This document shows positions 34,371-43,738 of a stretch of DNA of 64,000 nt, piece after piece; position 1 is the stretch's first letter; every line of letters begins with the position of its first letter. The notes under the pieces were generated by a model. That model worked only from the letters and a program-made list of their open reading frames with translations, made no database searches and was not told the DNA's origin. The stretch is from Symbiodinium natans (lineage: Eukaryota > Sar > Dinophyceae > Suessiales > Symbiodiniaceae). The translations under genes and the position numbers were made by a program. Location of the stretch: assembly GCA_905221605.1 (NCBI GenBank), contig CAJNDS010002139.1:312001-376000 (forward strand), given 5' to 3'.

Positions 34371-37300
34371 TTACCGCAGTCGCAAGCTTTCCAGGGCGGC
34401 GTCCGCGAAAGCTGGCGGATAATGCTGCGTTTCTTTGAGATCAAAGTTTCGTGAATGATCTCCCTTGCAGGTACATGCAAACGTTTCGGACATTGTTCGC
34501 ACAAACTGTTCATCGTTCGACATCAGTTTCCAAATCTTTCGGATAGGTAATCCATCTCTGCCTACCAAGCCTGAAACACAGCCGTGCACTTCGCCAGTGT
34601 AATGGGTTCGTTGCTTTGCAAACGAACGGGTGCTTGCCCATCCCCAGTAGGCACACCTCTGCGGCCATTCTCTGACCCATACCCCCACTTGCGGGTGGTT
34701 CACCATCACTAAGAAGCTCCGCCAGAGCTTGCGATGCACCGTGAACAAAGCTTGTAGATGGTCCTGATAGCCCGGCCGATCTTCGTGTCGCCGTTGGTAC
34801 GGGCCACCTCCGGTACAAGGAGTGCTGCTCCAGAAAACAACCTTCATCCCCCATTCTCTTGCAACATTCATTGCAGACATGACCCGCTCCACGGTGTCAT
34901 TTGAGGTTCCGTCAACCCCTTGAGTAATCGGCAGGACAAATACTTGGTGCACACTTCCTTGCAGGTACAGATTCGAACGTGAACTCGTGCAAAACTCGAT
35001 CAGCAAAGTCGAATATTCAGTCTCGAGTTCGCATAGCCGACAGAAAGCTTCGTATTCGAGGTTGTCTGGCCCGAGTACAGAATCTAGCACTCCAGACAGC
35101 AACAAGCAAGACCTGACTGCTGGGACCTCTCGGAAATCGATGTTGGTGACATCTTCTAGTCCGAGGGTTGCTGTATGCTTTGCTGTTTGGAGGCGATTTA
35201 AATTCTTTGTGAGAAGATCGCTCACATTCTCGGTTCCGGCTACTCCCTCTACTGCCAACTCGCCGCTATGGACACGGTCTTGGATAAAGCACAACCTCAA
35301 GTCTATATGCCGCATGCGCCTGAGTAGCCCCTCCATGCTGGCGATTTGCCTAGCTGAAGCACTGTCGGTATACACGCGGTGGGGTTTCTGGAGGGTGCCC
35401 CAGATATGCGCCGTCAATTGCGCAAGTCCTGCCACCTCTTTTGCTGCCTCGGCGATGGCAAACAACTCTGCCTCTGCTGAGCTGAGTGCCACGACGCTCT
35501 GCAGGCGGCTGTACCCCTTTATGCAGTACCACAGACCGTCCACTGCGATGTAGATCACTCCGCCACTGGTGCTCTTCCGGGCTACGCTCATCTCGCTGCC
35601 CCAATTGCTGTCGCAATAGGCTACCAGGCTGGCATTCTCCCCCTCATTGGTCTTGCCATCTCCGAGCGGGAAGATTTGATCTAACAGCGGAAACGCTGCT
35701 AACCATCGCAGGAACTTGCGAAGTGCATCTTCATGCACTTGCCGTGGCATGCTTTGTCCGCGTGACAACATGGAGTGAAAATACGTTATATCTGAGCGAG
35801 TTTGACAGAGCCATCCTATCTTCCCTAGGCAACTTCGGAATCGTGAGGCGGCCTCACTCGACAGCTCCTTCGAAGGCTCTTCAACACTCTCCTCATCGTA
35901 CATACTCCTGATGTCGGGTGTCGTCAAGGATGCTTTCGCGGTGGATATGTCCCATCCGAAAGATGTAAAGACCGACTTCACATACTCAGGCTTCACCCCA
36001 AGCATGATTTGTCGTCCATCCCAACGGATTAAACGGCCGAGGAATTCCATCTGCCCATCTTCGATCAGCCTCCCTGTCACTTTGACTTTCAAGACTGAAC
36101 TCAGGGCTTCGTGGACGTACTCGAACCCTTTTTCGGTAGAGGACACAATGAGCAAATCATCCACGTACGCTAACATGATGATATACTCCCATCCGGATTC
36201 AAGGTTGACCCATCCGCTGAAAAGCGTCGGTTCAAGCGGACTCGCTTGTAAGCCTAGTGCAGATACGATCCTGTTCAGGTGTCGCTGCCAGCTAAGGCTG
36301 GCGGAACGCAAACCGTAGAGCGCTTTCTCTAGTATCAAGTACGCGGTTTCGCCGCTCTCGAGCGCGAATGTACTTGGCAACTCGATAATGGTGGGTTCCA
36401 CTACCTGCGCAAAGAGGAACGCGGTGGAGATGTCGAGGCCGTAAGCCCGCATCTTTCCCTTCGCCGCCCGTGCAAGGACGATCTTGAGGGCTTCCACCGA
36501 CGCAGTATTAGAACTCAACCCCAAATCGAGTGCGGATGGTCGGCCATGAGCAAAATCCTTAGCGACTATCCTTGCTCGGACTAGTCCTGGGGCCTTCTGA
36601 GTGAGGACCCATCGGGACTTGACCGTCCGACAGTTTGGGTTGGCTTTGCGGTACTCATCTATCTCGCTCTTTGATCTTGCATAACCAACTTTCAGACTAT
36701 CGAGCGCATTCACCTCTTTCTTGATTCCTTGCCATGTCTCTTCAGGGTCCAGCTGAAAACCTTCCAGGTCATCGTAGCTGGCTCTAGGTCGATTCACCCA
36801 GAGAGTCCTGTCTTGGATTCTCATGTACGTCCCTGCGGACTCATCTTCCTTTTTCTCTTTAACTGAAGAACATACACAAGGGTGGTCTTGGAGATTCAAC
36901 AACTCAACTGCTTCACGCTCGACCGACTGTTGTTGTTTGTGGTGCTGTTGTTGTGTTGTTGTGTTCAAGCAAACATATGGGAACTTCTCCACGCTCGACC
37001 GACCAACCAGTAGGTGACATGCTGCTTCGACGTCGTAGTGGTCACAACAAGAGAGTGGTTGTGGTGTGTAGTGGGCGTTCTCGAGCAATTCCTCCAGGTA
37101 TCGGACTGGGACCCCCTCATGGAATGTCTGGGGATGCTCTGGAGCGTCTCCCATCTCTGGAGCTTCTCCCATATCGTCATCCTCAGCCTCGGACGGCTGG
37201 TACTCGGACACATTCCAGTCAGCATCCGGCATTGACATCTCCGGGATCTCTAGGTCTCCGACTCCTGCTTGCTCAGGATCAAACGCTCGGACCTCCTCTC

Positions 37301-37985
37301 CTCCAAAGCGTGTTCGCTTGTTCGGCTTCATTTGCTCGTCATCATCGTATGGGTCTTCTCCAATTAGCTCCTCAGGTCTTCGGTCGACCTTCGGTCCTTC
37401 ATCTAATGCCTCCAGAGCATCATCGATGGAATCACGCAACCATTTTTGGTATCTCTTCACACACTTTTGGGAATGCCTGCTCGAGCTGACGCCTTCCTGG
37501 CATCCGGGGCACTTGGGTGTAACACCATGTTGTCTCACCCAGTCTATGGGAGGACCTCCACCTGGAACATATGGGAGAAACAGCTCTTTGGTCTTCGGTG
37601 CTTCAGGCGGGGGCACGAAGCCATCTAGGGCCTTTGCACCGGGCAGAAGATTTGCGTCGAAACGCAACGGGTAGAGCAATTTGAGTCCGGGCGCGATCAC
37701 CCGTTTCGTCTCCCCACTATCCAAGCGGATTTCCATGGCATGACCTGTGCTCCCAAGCACTGGTCCCAAGTAGATCCCTCGAGCATACTTGGCATCCGCG
37801 TCAGGTCTTCTAGCCCGCGTTATCTTAGCGTATGCTACCGCACCGAACGGATACGTGACTTGCGGTCGCACTCGATCTCCGCGGATCTTCTGCATGGGTG
37901 TCATGGTCGACCCTACAGAAACTGAAAACCTGTTGTGTGTGTGTGTGCTGCGTATTGAAACAAAAGGTCGAAAACATCCGCACAC
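34371..37985 (-). CDS. Element B reverse transcriptase-RNase H with C-terminal extension
   Basis: 1,204 codons. Integrase C-terminal part (TPMQKIRGDRVRPQVTYPFG), acidic linker, copia RT with LDISTAFLFA (about 36,420-36,445) and YVDDLLIVSS (about 36,135-36,170), RNase H with YCDSNW, SSAEAE and YTDSASA, so the catalytic acids appear intact. RNase H normally ends a copia Pol near DLLTKNL (about 35,200). Here about 280 residues follow, with FWSSTPCTGGGPYQ (near 34,820), HPQVGVWVREWPQRCAYWGW and a C-terminal CTCKGDHSRN. The extension's function is unknown. Confidence 0.9.
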   Translation of the reverse strand: MCGCFRPFVSIRSTHTHNRFSVSVGSTMTPMQKIRGDRVRPQVTYPFGAVAYAKITRARRPDADAKYARGIYLGPVLGSTGHAMEIRLDSGETKRVIAPGLKLLYPLRFDANLLPGAKALDGFVPPPEAPKTKELFLPYVPGGGPPIDWVRQHGVTPKCPGCQEGVSSSRHSQKCVKRYQKWLRDSIDDALEALDEGPKVDRRPEELIGEDPYDDDEQMKPNKRTRFGGEEVRAFDPEQAGVGDLEIPEMSMPDADWNVSEYQPSEAEDDDMGEAPEMGDAPEHPQTFHEGVPVRYLEELLENAHYTPQPLSCCDHYDVEAACHLLVGRSSVEKFPYVCLNTTTQQQHHKQQQSVEREAVELLNLQDHPCVCSSVKEKKEDESAGTYMRIQDRTLWVNRPRASYDDLEGFQLDPEETWQGIKKEVNALDSLKVGYARSKSEIDEYRKANPNCRTVKSRWVLTQKAPGLVRARIVAKDFAHGRPSALDLGLSSNTASVEALKIVLARAAKGKMRAYGLDISTAFLFAQVVEPTIIELPSTFALESGETAYLILEKALYGLRSASLSWQRHLNRIVSALGLQASPLEPTLFSGWVNLESGWEYIIMLAYVDDLLIVSSTEKGFEYVHEALSSVLKVKVTGRLIEDGQMEFLGRLIRWDGRQIMLGVKPEYVKSVFTSFGWDISTAKASLTTPDIRSMYDEESVEEPSKELSSEAASRFRSCLGKIGWLCQTRSDITYFHSMLSRGQSMPRQVHEDALRKFLRWLAAFPLLDQIFPLGDGKTNEGENASLVAYCDSNWGSEMSVARKSTSGGVIYIAVDGLWYCIKGYSRLQSVVALSSAEAELFAIAEAAKEVAGLAQLTAHIWGTLQKPHRVYTDSASARQIASMEGLLRRMRHIDLRLCFIQDRVHSGELAVEGVAGTENVSDLLTKNLNRLQTAKHTATLGLEDVTNIDFREVPAVRSCLLLSGVLDSVLGPDNLEYEAFCRLCELETEYSTLLIEFCTSSRSNLYLQGSVHQVFVLPITQGVDGTSNDTVERVMSAMNVAREWGMKVVFWSSTPCTGGGPYQRRHEDRPGYQDHLQALFTVHRKLWRSFLVMVNHPQVGVWVREWPQRCAYWGWASTRSFAKQRTHYTGEVHGCVSGLVGRDGLPIRKIWKLMSNDEQFVRTMSETFACTCKGDHSRNFDLKETQHYPPAFADAALESLRLR

Positions 37986-38610
37986 TCAGCATCCAAAACA
38001 ACGCCATGTTCCCGCAACTCAAGCTCATGTGTTGCTACGATTCCTTTTAGGGTCCTAATGGCTCGTTCTGCTGCTGGTGCATGCCTTTCGGGTGCAAAGC
38101 TGTCCTCGGTACCCTCGCAAAGATCAGCGAGTCTCGCTGCGATGTTCTTCGTGAGTCCCTCTGCATCAGACATGAAATGCGGTTGTTTCACACCAAAGTG
38201 CCTGACCCAGGGATGCAAATGTTCTGCTGTTGTTGCTGCGCCCTCTCCCTCAGGTCTAAAGCAAACTGCAATTGCAAAGCTCATGGTATGAACCAGTACG
38301 ATGAATGCAAGCTTGCGAAAGAAGCACTGGTCAAGCTGAAACTCTCTCGGGTTCAGGTCGCTACGCTTTCGTGCTGGAGTGGTCCCTCTAGTCCGCTGGC
38401 AAAACTCACAGTCAGACATGTATGGTACGTGTCCCTGCATGTGGTGCTGAAGCTCAGCGTGTTTACTACGCACATTGTCCCCAATAATTCCTTCTTCAGT
38501 GACTAACTCAAACTGTTGTTGTGGCTGTCGCGTATCGGGCTCTTTTCTTTCATCTTGGGACAAAGCTGCAAGGATTGGGTTGGGCTTCTCCGTACTCCCT
38601 TTCAGGGAGA
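37913..38610 (-). CDS. Element B integrase
   Basis: Copia integrase in the 3' part of a long open frame. GAG-pre-integrase zinc region HHMQGHVPYMSDCEFCQRTR, core domain start QLDQCFF, MSDAEG for the second Asp, and APAAERAIRTLKG for the catalytic Glu. It breaks at a CA repeat (YAAHTHTT, about 37,930-37,950), after which the protein continues in another frame. Confidence 0.8.
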
Positions 38611-40299
38611 CGGGGAGCGAGAACGATCGCGCTCTTGGCGATCTCGGCGGCGCCTGATAAGTTCCATGAATGCAGGCGACGGCGCGCCATTCCACGGAAT
38701 TGGGGTTTCGGGCGTGCGTTCGGGCCGCGGAACTGGAGGTGGCGGAGGTATCGGGAGCGCCAGCCTTGGCGCGACCGACCTCGCAGCCTGTATGTCCTGC
38801 GACCTTGCTCGGCGCCGGTCCTCGTATTGTTGGCCCGTGAGGATCCCCGCCTCGAGCTGAGCGCGAAGGCTCATTGGGTTGAATGGCCTTCCTGCCGGTG
38901 CCAATGTCCCCGCTGCTCCTGTTTCCATCGTTTCTGCCATCCTCATCACCGTGCTGGAGAGGTCGCTGGCGGCTTTCGGGGGTGTCAAGCTGACCGGCAG
39001 TTGGGCATGGTCCTTCACCTGCATCCGCAGGAAGCTCTCCCTCAAAGGTCCGAGGGCTTGCAGCCCTTCTGAGGTGTGGCCTGGTGTGCTCAGATGCAGC
39101 TGCAGATACGGACCATGATAGCCCAGGTTGGAAAGTGATTCCCGCCAGGGAGGTGTCACTCGGAGAGTGCTCTTCGCATGCCTGGGCTCGGGGCCCCGGC
39201 GGTGCTCCGTGTACACTGCTGTCGGGCTGACCGGTTCCCCCGGCGGCTGCGTCATGGAGATAGGGGGATGCTCCGGATGTGCTGGGGTCGTTGGAGCTGG
39301 AACCCCTGTGGTTGGCCTCCATTCTCCCCAATCCTCGTCGGACTCGTCTATCTCCACCACCATTGTCGATGGTCCTGGCCCTGGGCTCGCCGGTGCTGCC
39401 GCGGTTGTTTCCTTCGGGTTCGGCTGAGGAAACTCGCTCGGTCCCAGCGTAACCACTGAGCGAGCCTTGCCCTCTGTCACTCCAAGTTCCAGCTGCTCTG
39501 GTTCGGCAAGAGCTTGCTCCCATGTGCCCCAATCCACCGGGTTCTGTGTCACGTGGAGGCCCTCCTTGGAGATGGTCTGCGAGAAGCCCTGCATGTTGGC
39601 TTCGTGTGGCTCGCTCATCAAGTGGGCTTCGGTGACATATTTCTGGCACAGGAGACAAAACAGCGTCACCGGCGTATCCGGTGAGTCGCTGGCTCCCGAA
39701 GCTTGTGCTGCCGTCCAAGCTCCTCCGAACCGACGAGCAACCCACGTCATCCAGCCTGCCGACGCCCAGCGCCGTTTTCCTCTCCGTGCTGGCGCTGACG
39801 ATGCCGGCGGGGGGCCGGAGGGCTCCCGAGGATCGACTCCCATGGTCGATTGATCCACATGGTCCGGCAGCAAGTTCCGCACCGGTCTCACGGCCATGGT
39901 TTTCTCCTTGGATTTGATCTTCGGCGTCGGCTTCATCTGCACCATAGCGGGTCCCTTGGCTGGAGCCTCTGACATCGAAGGATCCGTTTGGAATTCCCTC
40001 ACCCCAGTGTGGGACGACGGTGCCTCCGCCGCTTCCGTCTCTTCCATGACGTACTCCATCGAAGGAGATGAGGTCGAAGGGTCCACCCTTGCCGAATCCA
40101 AATCCAGATCCATCTCGTCCCCTCCAGTGGACTCTGCCTCGGCATACGTTGCCTGGAGCTCCTCTCGGAGATCCTGTGGAAGCTCTATGCCGTGCTGCGC
40201 GGCGTTGGCCTCCAACAGTATCAGTCTCCTGCGTCTCGCCCCCTGGCGCATGCCTTCCAACTCTTGGATGCTTCGTTGCATCGTGGCACTCGGATCCAT
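38602..40299 (-). CDS. Element B extra ORF with U1/matrin-like C2H2 zinc finger
   Basis: 565 codons from MDPSATMQRSIQELEGMRQG to a stop after RQERDRSRSPSP. The middle has FCLLCQKYVTEAHLMSEPHE, a CxxC plus two His pattern like U1-type zinc fingers, which bind RNA in splicing proteins. The rest is acidic and Pro-rich, ending in an RS-like tail. It overlaps, in another frame, a longer open frame (40,435-37,913) that becomes integrase only after about 38,600. The composition of this frame is the more protein-like of the two over the overlap. It may be joined to integrase by a frameshift near its 3' end. Confidence 0.6.
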   Translation of the reverse strand: MDPSATMQRSIQELEGMRQGARRRRLILLEANAAQHGIELPQDLREELQATYAEAESTGGDEMDLDLDSARVDPSTSSPSMEYVMEETEAAEAPSSHTGVREFQTDPSMSEAPAKGPAMVQMKPTPKIKSKEKTMAVRPVRNLLPDHVDQSTMGVDPREPSGPPPASSAPARRGKRRWASAGWMTWVARRFGGAWTAAQASGASDSPDTPVTLFCLLCQKYVTEAHLMSEPHEANMQGFSQTISKEGLHVTQNPVDWGTWEQALAEPEQLELGVTEGKARSVVTLGPSEFPQPNPKETTAAAPASPGPGPSTMVVEIDESDEDWGEWRPTTGVPAPTTPAHPEHPPISMTQPPGEPVSPTAVYTEHRRGPEPRHAKSTLRVTPPWRESLSNLGYHGPYLQLHLSTPGHTSEGLQALGPLRESFLRMQVKDHAQLPVSLTPPKAASDLSSTVMRMAETMETGAAGTLAPAGRPFNPMSLRAQLEAGILTGQQYEDRRRARSQDIQAARSVAPRLALPIPPPPPVPRPERTPETPIPWNGAPSPAFMELIRRRRDRQERDRSRSPSP

Positions 40300-40320
40300 A
40301 GCGGCGGTCTCCTATCTGTC

Positions 40321-40971
40321 CTACTCTAGGAAAACTTCGCCTCTTTGAGCAATCCAAGCTGCCAGTCTCAACCTCATCAGGGAAATCCTCCAAGCAAGCA
40401 CGACAGACAACTGTTTCCCTACCATGCTCATGCACAGGACGCTCAACTGCTGGTGTGGTGCTGTTGTCCTGTTGCTTGTGTGAGATAACGCTGCTGTCAT
40501 TTTCAAATACAAGCCGCTCGACTGCTTGTGTGAGATAACGCTGCTGTCATTTTCAAATACAAGCCGCTCGACTGCTGGTGTGGTGCTGTTGTCCTGTTGC
40601 TTGTGTGAGATAACGCTGTTGTCTTCACTAAAAATCAAGCGCTCATCCCTATCAAGCTCACGAACAGCTGGCGTATCCACATGACTGAAAAATTGAAGTT
40701 GATCCCTCGCAGAGCCGGAAACGTCATCGACTGTCCTTAGTCTGTCCTTAGCTTCGCCTTGGTCCAGGTCAACATGTTCGTGGCTCGTCTGAAACTCGCA
40801 ATCAACTACCTCATCAAGACATGAAACATCCAGCAATTCGGGGTTTTCGGGCTCAACACACACTCTCGCAGAGCTGCGATGACCTCGATTCGAAGTCGAA
40901 CGATGAAAATCACGACTCGAAGACGACTTGCGAGACCGACTTCGACGAAACTGTTCCGTTTTGGCGATCAA
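40321..40971 (-). CDS. Element B spacer ORF
   Basis: 216 codons, beginning MIAKTEQFRRSRSRKSSSSR, then acidic, then repetitive (VFENDSSVISHKQ) because of a 51-bp tandem duplication at about 40,475-40,575 with a third partial copy at 40,600. Low complexity, no domain recognised. It may be a linker between protease and the zinc-finger ORF. Confidence 0.4.
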   Translation of the reverse strand: MIAKTEQFRRSRSRKSSSSRDFHRSTSNRGHRSSARVCVEPENPELLDVSCLDEVVDCEFQTSHEHVDLDQGEAKDRLRTVDDVSGSARDQLQFFSHVDTPAVRELDRDERLIFSEDNSVISHKQQDNSTTPAVERLVFENDSSVISHKQSSGLYLKMTAALSHTSNRTTAPHQQLSVLCMSMVGKQLSVVLAWRISLMRLRLAAWIAQRGEVFLE

Positions 40972-41009
40972 ATCTTGCGGTTTCAGCGCTAAAGGATGGT
41001 CATTCCGAA

Positions 41010-43181
41010 CTAACTAACTGAAGCAAACATGGTTGGTCTCAGCGTTACGCCGTGCTTTCGGACGGTAATTACGCCCTGCTGGTCGCACATCGCTGGCTCC
41101 CAACCTCCATTCTGACAAAGCAAGTTGATGTTCAGCAAATTGTGCTTGATCTGATCGGGAATGACGGCTTCAAACCTAGCCCTACACATGTACACAGCGT
41201 CACCCTCATGCTCAGAACTGCTCTTCAGTGATGCTGATGTGGTGGTTTCAAAGCAAACTTCCACCAAAACATGTGTCGATCCGCCAATCTCAACGGAATC
41301 TCCTGTCGCAGTCTCCGCATACGACTTCGGGCGTCCTTCCAACCAACTCAGGATTTTCACGTGGTCGCTCTCAAGCGTCTCTCTCGTGATGATGTGGAAC
41401 GAACTACCAGAGTCAATCAGCCAGTAAATGCGATCATCTGAAGGAAAACTAACCACTTGGTTCGTGAGCATCATACCAAAGTGATATCCCTCCAGAAACG
41501 TCTTGATTGATGACTGTGCTTTTCCACTACCCTTGGTTGTGGGCTGCGCTGCTGCTTTCGCCGAAGTAGACGATGAAGATGATGGTGCCTCTGGCTGCGT
41601 CGTAACGGCCTGGCTCGTCGCCGCTGCGACTTTGTCCTTCGGAGGTGCCCAGCAGTCGCGTGCCCAGTGTCCAGTCTTCCCGCAGTTCCGGCAGACATCT
41701 GTCTTCTTCGCTTCTCTGCTCTTGCTCCGAGCTCTGTCTCCTTTTCCGCTTTGGTCACCTTTCTTGTCCTTTCCTTTCGCTTTGCCACCCTTCTGTCCCT
41801 TTTCTCCTTTCTCGCCTTTGTTGCCTTTGTTGCCCTTGGGGCCTTTGTTGCTCTTGTCTCTGTCGCCCTTTCCGCCTCTGCCACCCTTGAAGGCATTCGC
41901 ATACCCGGATGCTCCTTCTCTCTGGAAGTCCATCACACGAAGCTGCTCGTCGTAAAACTGCAAACCAGTCATCAGCTCACCCATGCTCTTTGTTGAGTGA
42001 TGGAGGAGCAGATATCTCTTGGTCTCAGAATCCAAGTGCTTCATCAGGCACAAGACTCCCTCTTGTTCTCCGATGAGCAACTCTGGGAAGCGATGCTTCA
42101 CCTGCGCCTCGAACTTGAGGAGTTCGGTGGTGTACCACCTAGCGACATCAAGTGGTCGTTTGAGGTGTTTCGGCGGCACCAGGCCCAAAGCCTGCTCGCG
42201 AAGGGCTTGTCCTTCCACTCTGGAGCGAACAGACAACTCATTGTTCAAAGAACGCCAGAGTTCGTATCCGGCACTTGCTCCCATCTGCTTTACCTCGATG
42301 AGATGCACCAAATCCTGCCCACGCTGGAACTTGCTCATGGACTGACGAAGCAAAAACCAAAGTTTGGTCGACCGAGCTGCTTTCCCGGCTTCAAGCTTCA
42401 CTTGCAAGACTTCCACACTGCTACTCATCGCCTCCTGCAACTCCGTAGCGTACCGATCGTCAAGCAAACAAAGCCAGCTTGTAAGTTCGTCTCTGTAAGC
42501 TGTCCAAACTCGGATTTCAGCATGTCTACTCGTCATGGACGCATAGTTCAGCTGAGGCAATTGTGGGATGTAGCCCTCTGCTCTCTTGTTTCGTACACCA
42601 GAGTCTACTTCCATATCCACAGCGGTCGATGCATTCGCAGATGATGCTGAGGGGTTTCCTCCAGGGGTAGGACTCGTCGACGATGAAGTTGTAGCTGTTG
42701 CATTTTGTGCATTTGCAGCATTCGCACTTGCAAGCTGCAATGCCTGCGTCAGCATGGCACTCATCTGTTGAAGTTGAGCTGCCTGCTGTCGGATCTGCTC
42801 GTCCTGTGCTTGCAGCATTGCTCTTGTGAACTCCATCTGTTGAGCTACTCCAGGTGCAAGGGGCAACTGCATATTCGGAACTTGAAGGGGCTCTTGTGGT
42901 GCTGTCTGAGGGGGTGTTCCCATCTGGTAGAACTGAGGTCCAAACAAAGGCACAGCCCCAACTGGTGGCTGATGGCCTGCTCCAGTCGTAGCTGTCCACT
43001 GCCTTGGGTCTACTCCGCGTGGAACTGAAGCTGGTCGTGCTGGCAAAGACCTTCCACGTTCTCTTCTCCCACGGGCACTTGGTGACCTTGCACCAGAAAG
43101 CCCTGTGGAACTCAGGCTGCTTGCACTGCGGCCTCTCGGAGAACGGTCTCGTCCAGGTACACGTTCTTCACCATTGTCCAT
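41010..43181 (-). CDS. Element B Gag-protease
   Basis: 723 codons. An Arg/Ser-rich N-terminus, a Gln-rich coiled part, a copia-type capsid region (RYATELQEAMSS to GLQFYDEQLRVM), a Gly/Lys-rich stretch, a CCHC zinc knuckle (CRNCGKTGHWARDC, about 41,660-41,700), then an aspartic protease with active site WLIDSGSSFHI near 41,400-41,435. The ORF stops at 41,010, well before integrase, so Pol needs a frame change or separate expression. Confidence 0.9.
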   Translation of the reverse strand: MDNGEERVPGRDRSPRGRSASSLSSTGLSGARSPSARGRRERGRSLPARPASVPRGVDPRQWTATTGAGHQPPVGAVPLFGPQFYQMGTPPQTAPQEPLQVPNMQLPLAPGVAQQMEFTRAMLQAQDEQIRQQAAQLQQMSAMLTQALQLASANAANAQNATATTSSSTSPTPGGNPSASSANASTAVDMEVDSGVRNKRAEGYIPQLPQLNYASMTSRHAEIRVWTAYRDELTSWLCLLDDRYATELQEAMSSSVEVLQVKLEAGKAARSTKLWFLLRQSMSKFQRGQDLVHLIEVKQMGASAGYELWRSLNNELSVRSRVEGQALREQALGLVPPKHLKRPLDVARWYTTELLKFEAQVKHRFPELLIGEQEGVLCLMKHLDSETKRYLLLHHSTKSMGELMTGLQFYDEQLRVMDFQREGASGYANAFKGGRGGKGDRDKSNKGPKGNKGNKGEKGEKGQKGGKAKGKDKKGDQSGKGDRARSKSREAKKTDVCRNCGKTGHWARDCWAPPKDKVAAATSQAVTTQPEAPSSSSSTSAKAAAQPTTKGSGKAQSSIKTFLEGYHFGMMLTNQVVSFPSDDRIYWLIDSGSSFHIITRETLESDHVKILSWLEGRPKSYAETATGDSVEIGGSTHVLVEVCFETTTSASLKSSSEHEGDAVYMCRARFEAVIPDQIKHNLLNINLLCQNGGWEPAMCDQQGVITVRKHGVTLRPTMFASVS

Positions 43182-43738
43182 GCTGGAGCACGAAGCTCCG
43201 CTACCACGTTGAAACTCGTGGCACAGCTACGGGGCCTAAGGGACCTCAGGTCAAGACTACACTCAACCCTCACAGCACGAAGTGCGGACTCTTTTCACTG
43301 CGCTGTTCACAGCTTCTCGAGCTCCGCTCGTCTTGAGCCAATGCGAGCACGGCTCTCGCTTCAAACACTGTCTGCCAGACATGGGAAAAACAAAGGGTAC
43401 TTCAGGTGAAAACACTCAGCCATGGAACTTCTACTCCTAAACACTGTGGGTAGGTTCCTAGCACCTCTTAGGTGCTCTGCTGAGCTCTGTGCAGACCAAA
43501 CTGGCTTGAGTCACTTCTGGTCACCAAATACCAGGTCACAAACAGGAAACGAGTTCCGACAAACGAGTTTCGAGAAAACGAACAGCGGTTCTTCCTACTC
43601 AAAACAAGATCTCACCAAGCCAAAACAAATCTGCACTGCCTGACATGTCCTCGTGCCTATGCTTCACACTCATAGCAGACAACTCAAGTGCACATCACGT
43701 GTCAACTGGGAAACTAGGAGGGTCACATATATCAACTC

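Larger units (their letters stand above)
34147..43738 (-). mobile_element. Element B: Ty1/copia retrotransposon, nearly complete
   Basis: Minus-strand order gag-protease (43,181-41,010), spacer, zinc-finger ORF (40,299-38,602), integrase (about 38,540-37,913) and RT-RNase H plus extension (37,985-34,371); integrase before RT defines copia. A 17-bp sequence, GTCACATATATCAACTC, occurs at both ends (34,147-34,163 and 43,722-43,738). At the low end a purine-rich GAGGGGGAGT in minus sense precedes TGATATATGTGAC, like a polypurine tract before a 3' LTR. No longer LTR pair can be aligned. It interrupts the fourth 2.5-kb unit. Confidence 0.85.

Noticed and set aside
37913-40435. The 840-codon minus frame as one protein
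   Set aside because: Only its last part (from about 38,600) looks like integrase; upstream, the other frame (565 codons) has the zinc finger and better protein composition.
41503-41996. Plus-strand hydrophobic ORFs at 41.5-42.0 kb
   Set aside because: They are reverse translations of the Lys/Gly-rich Gag region of element B.
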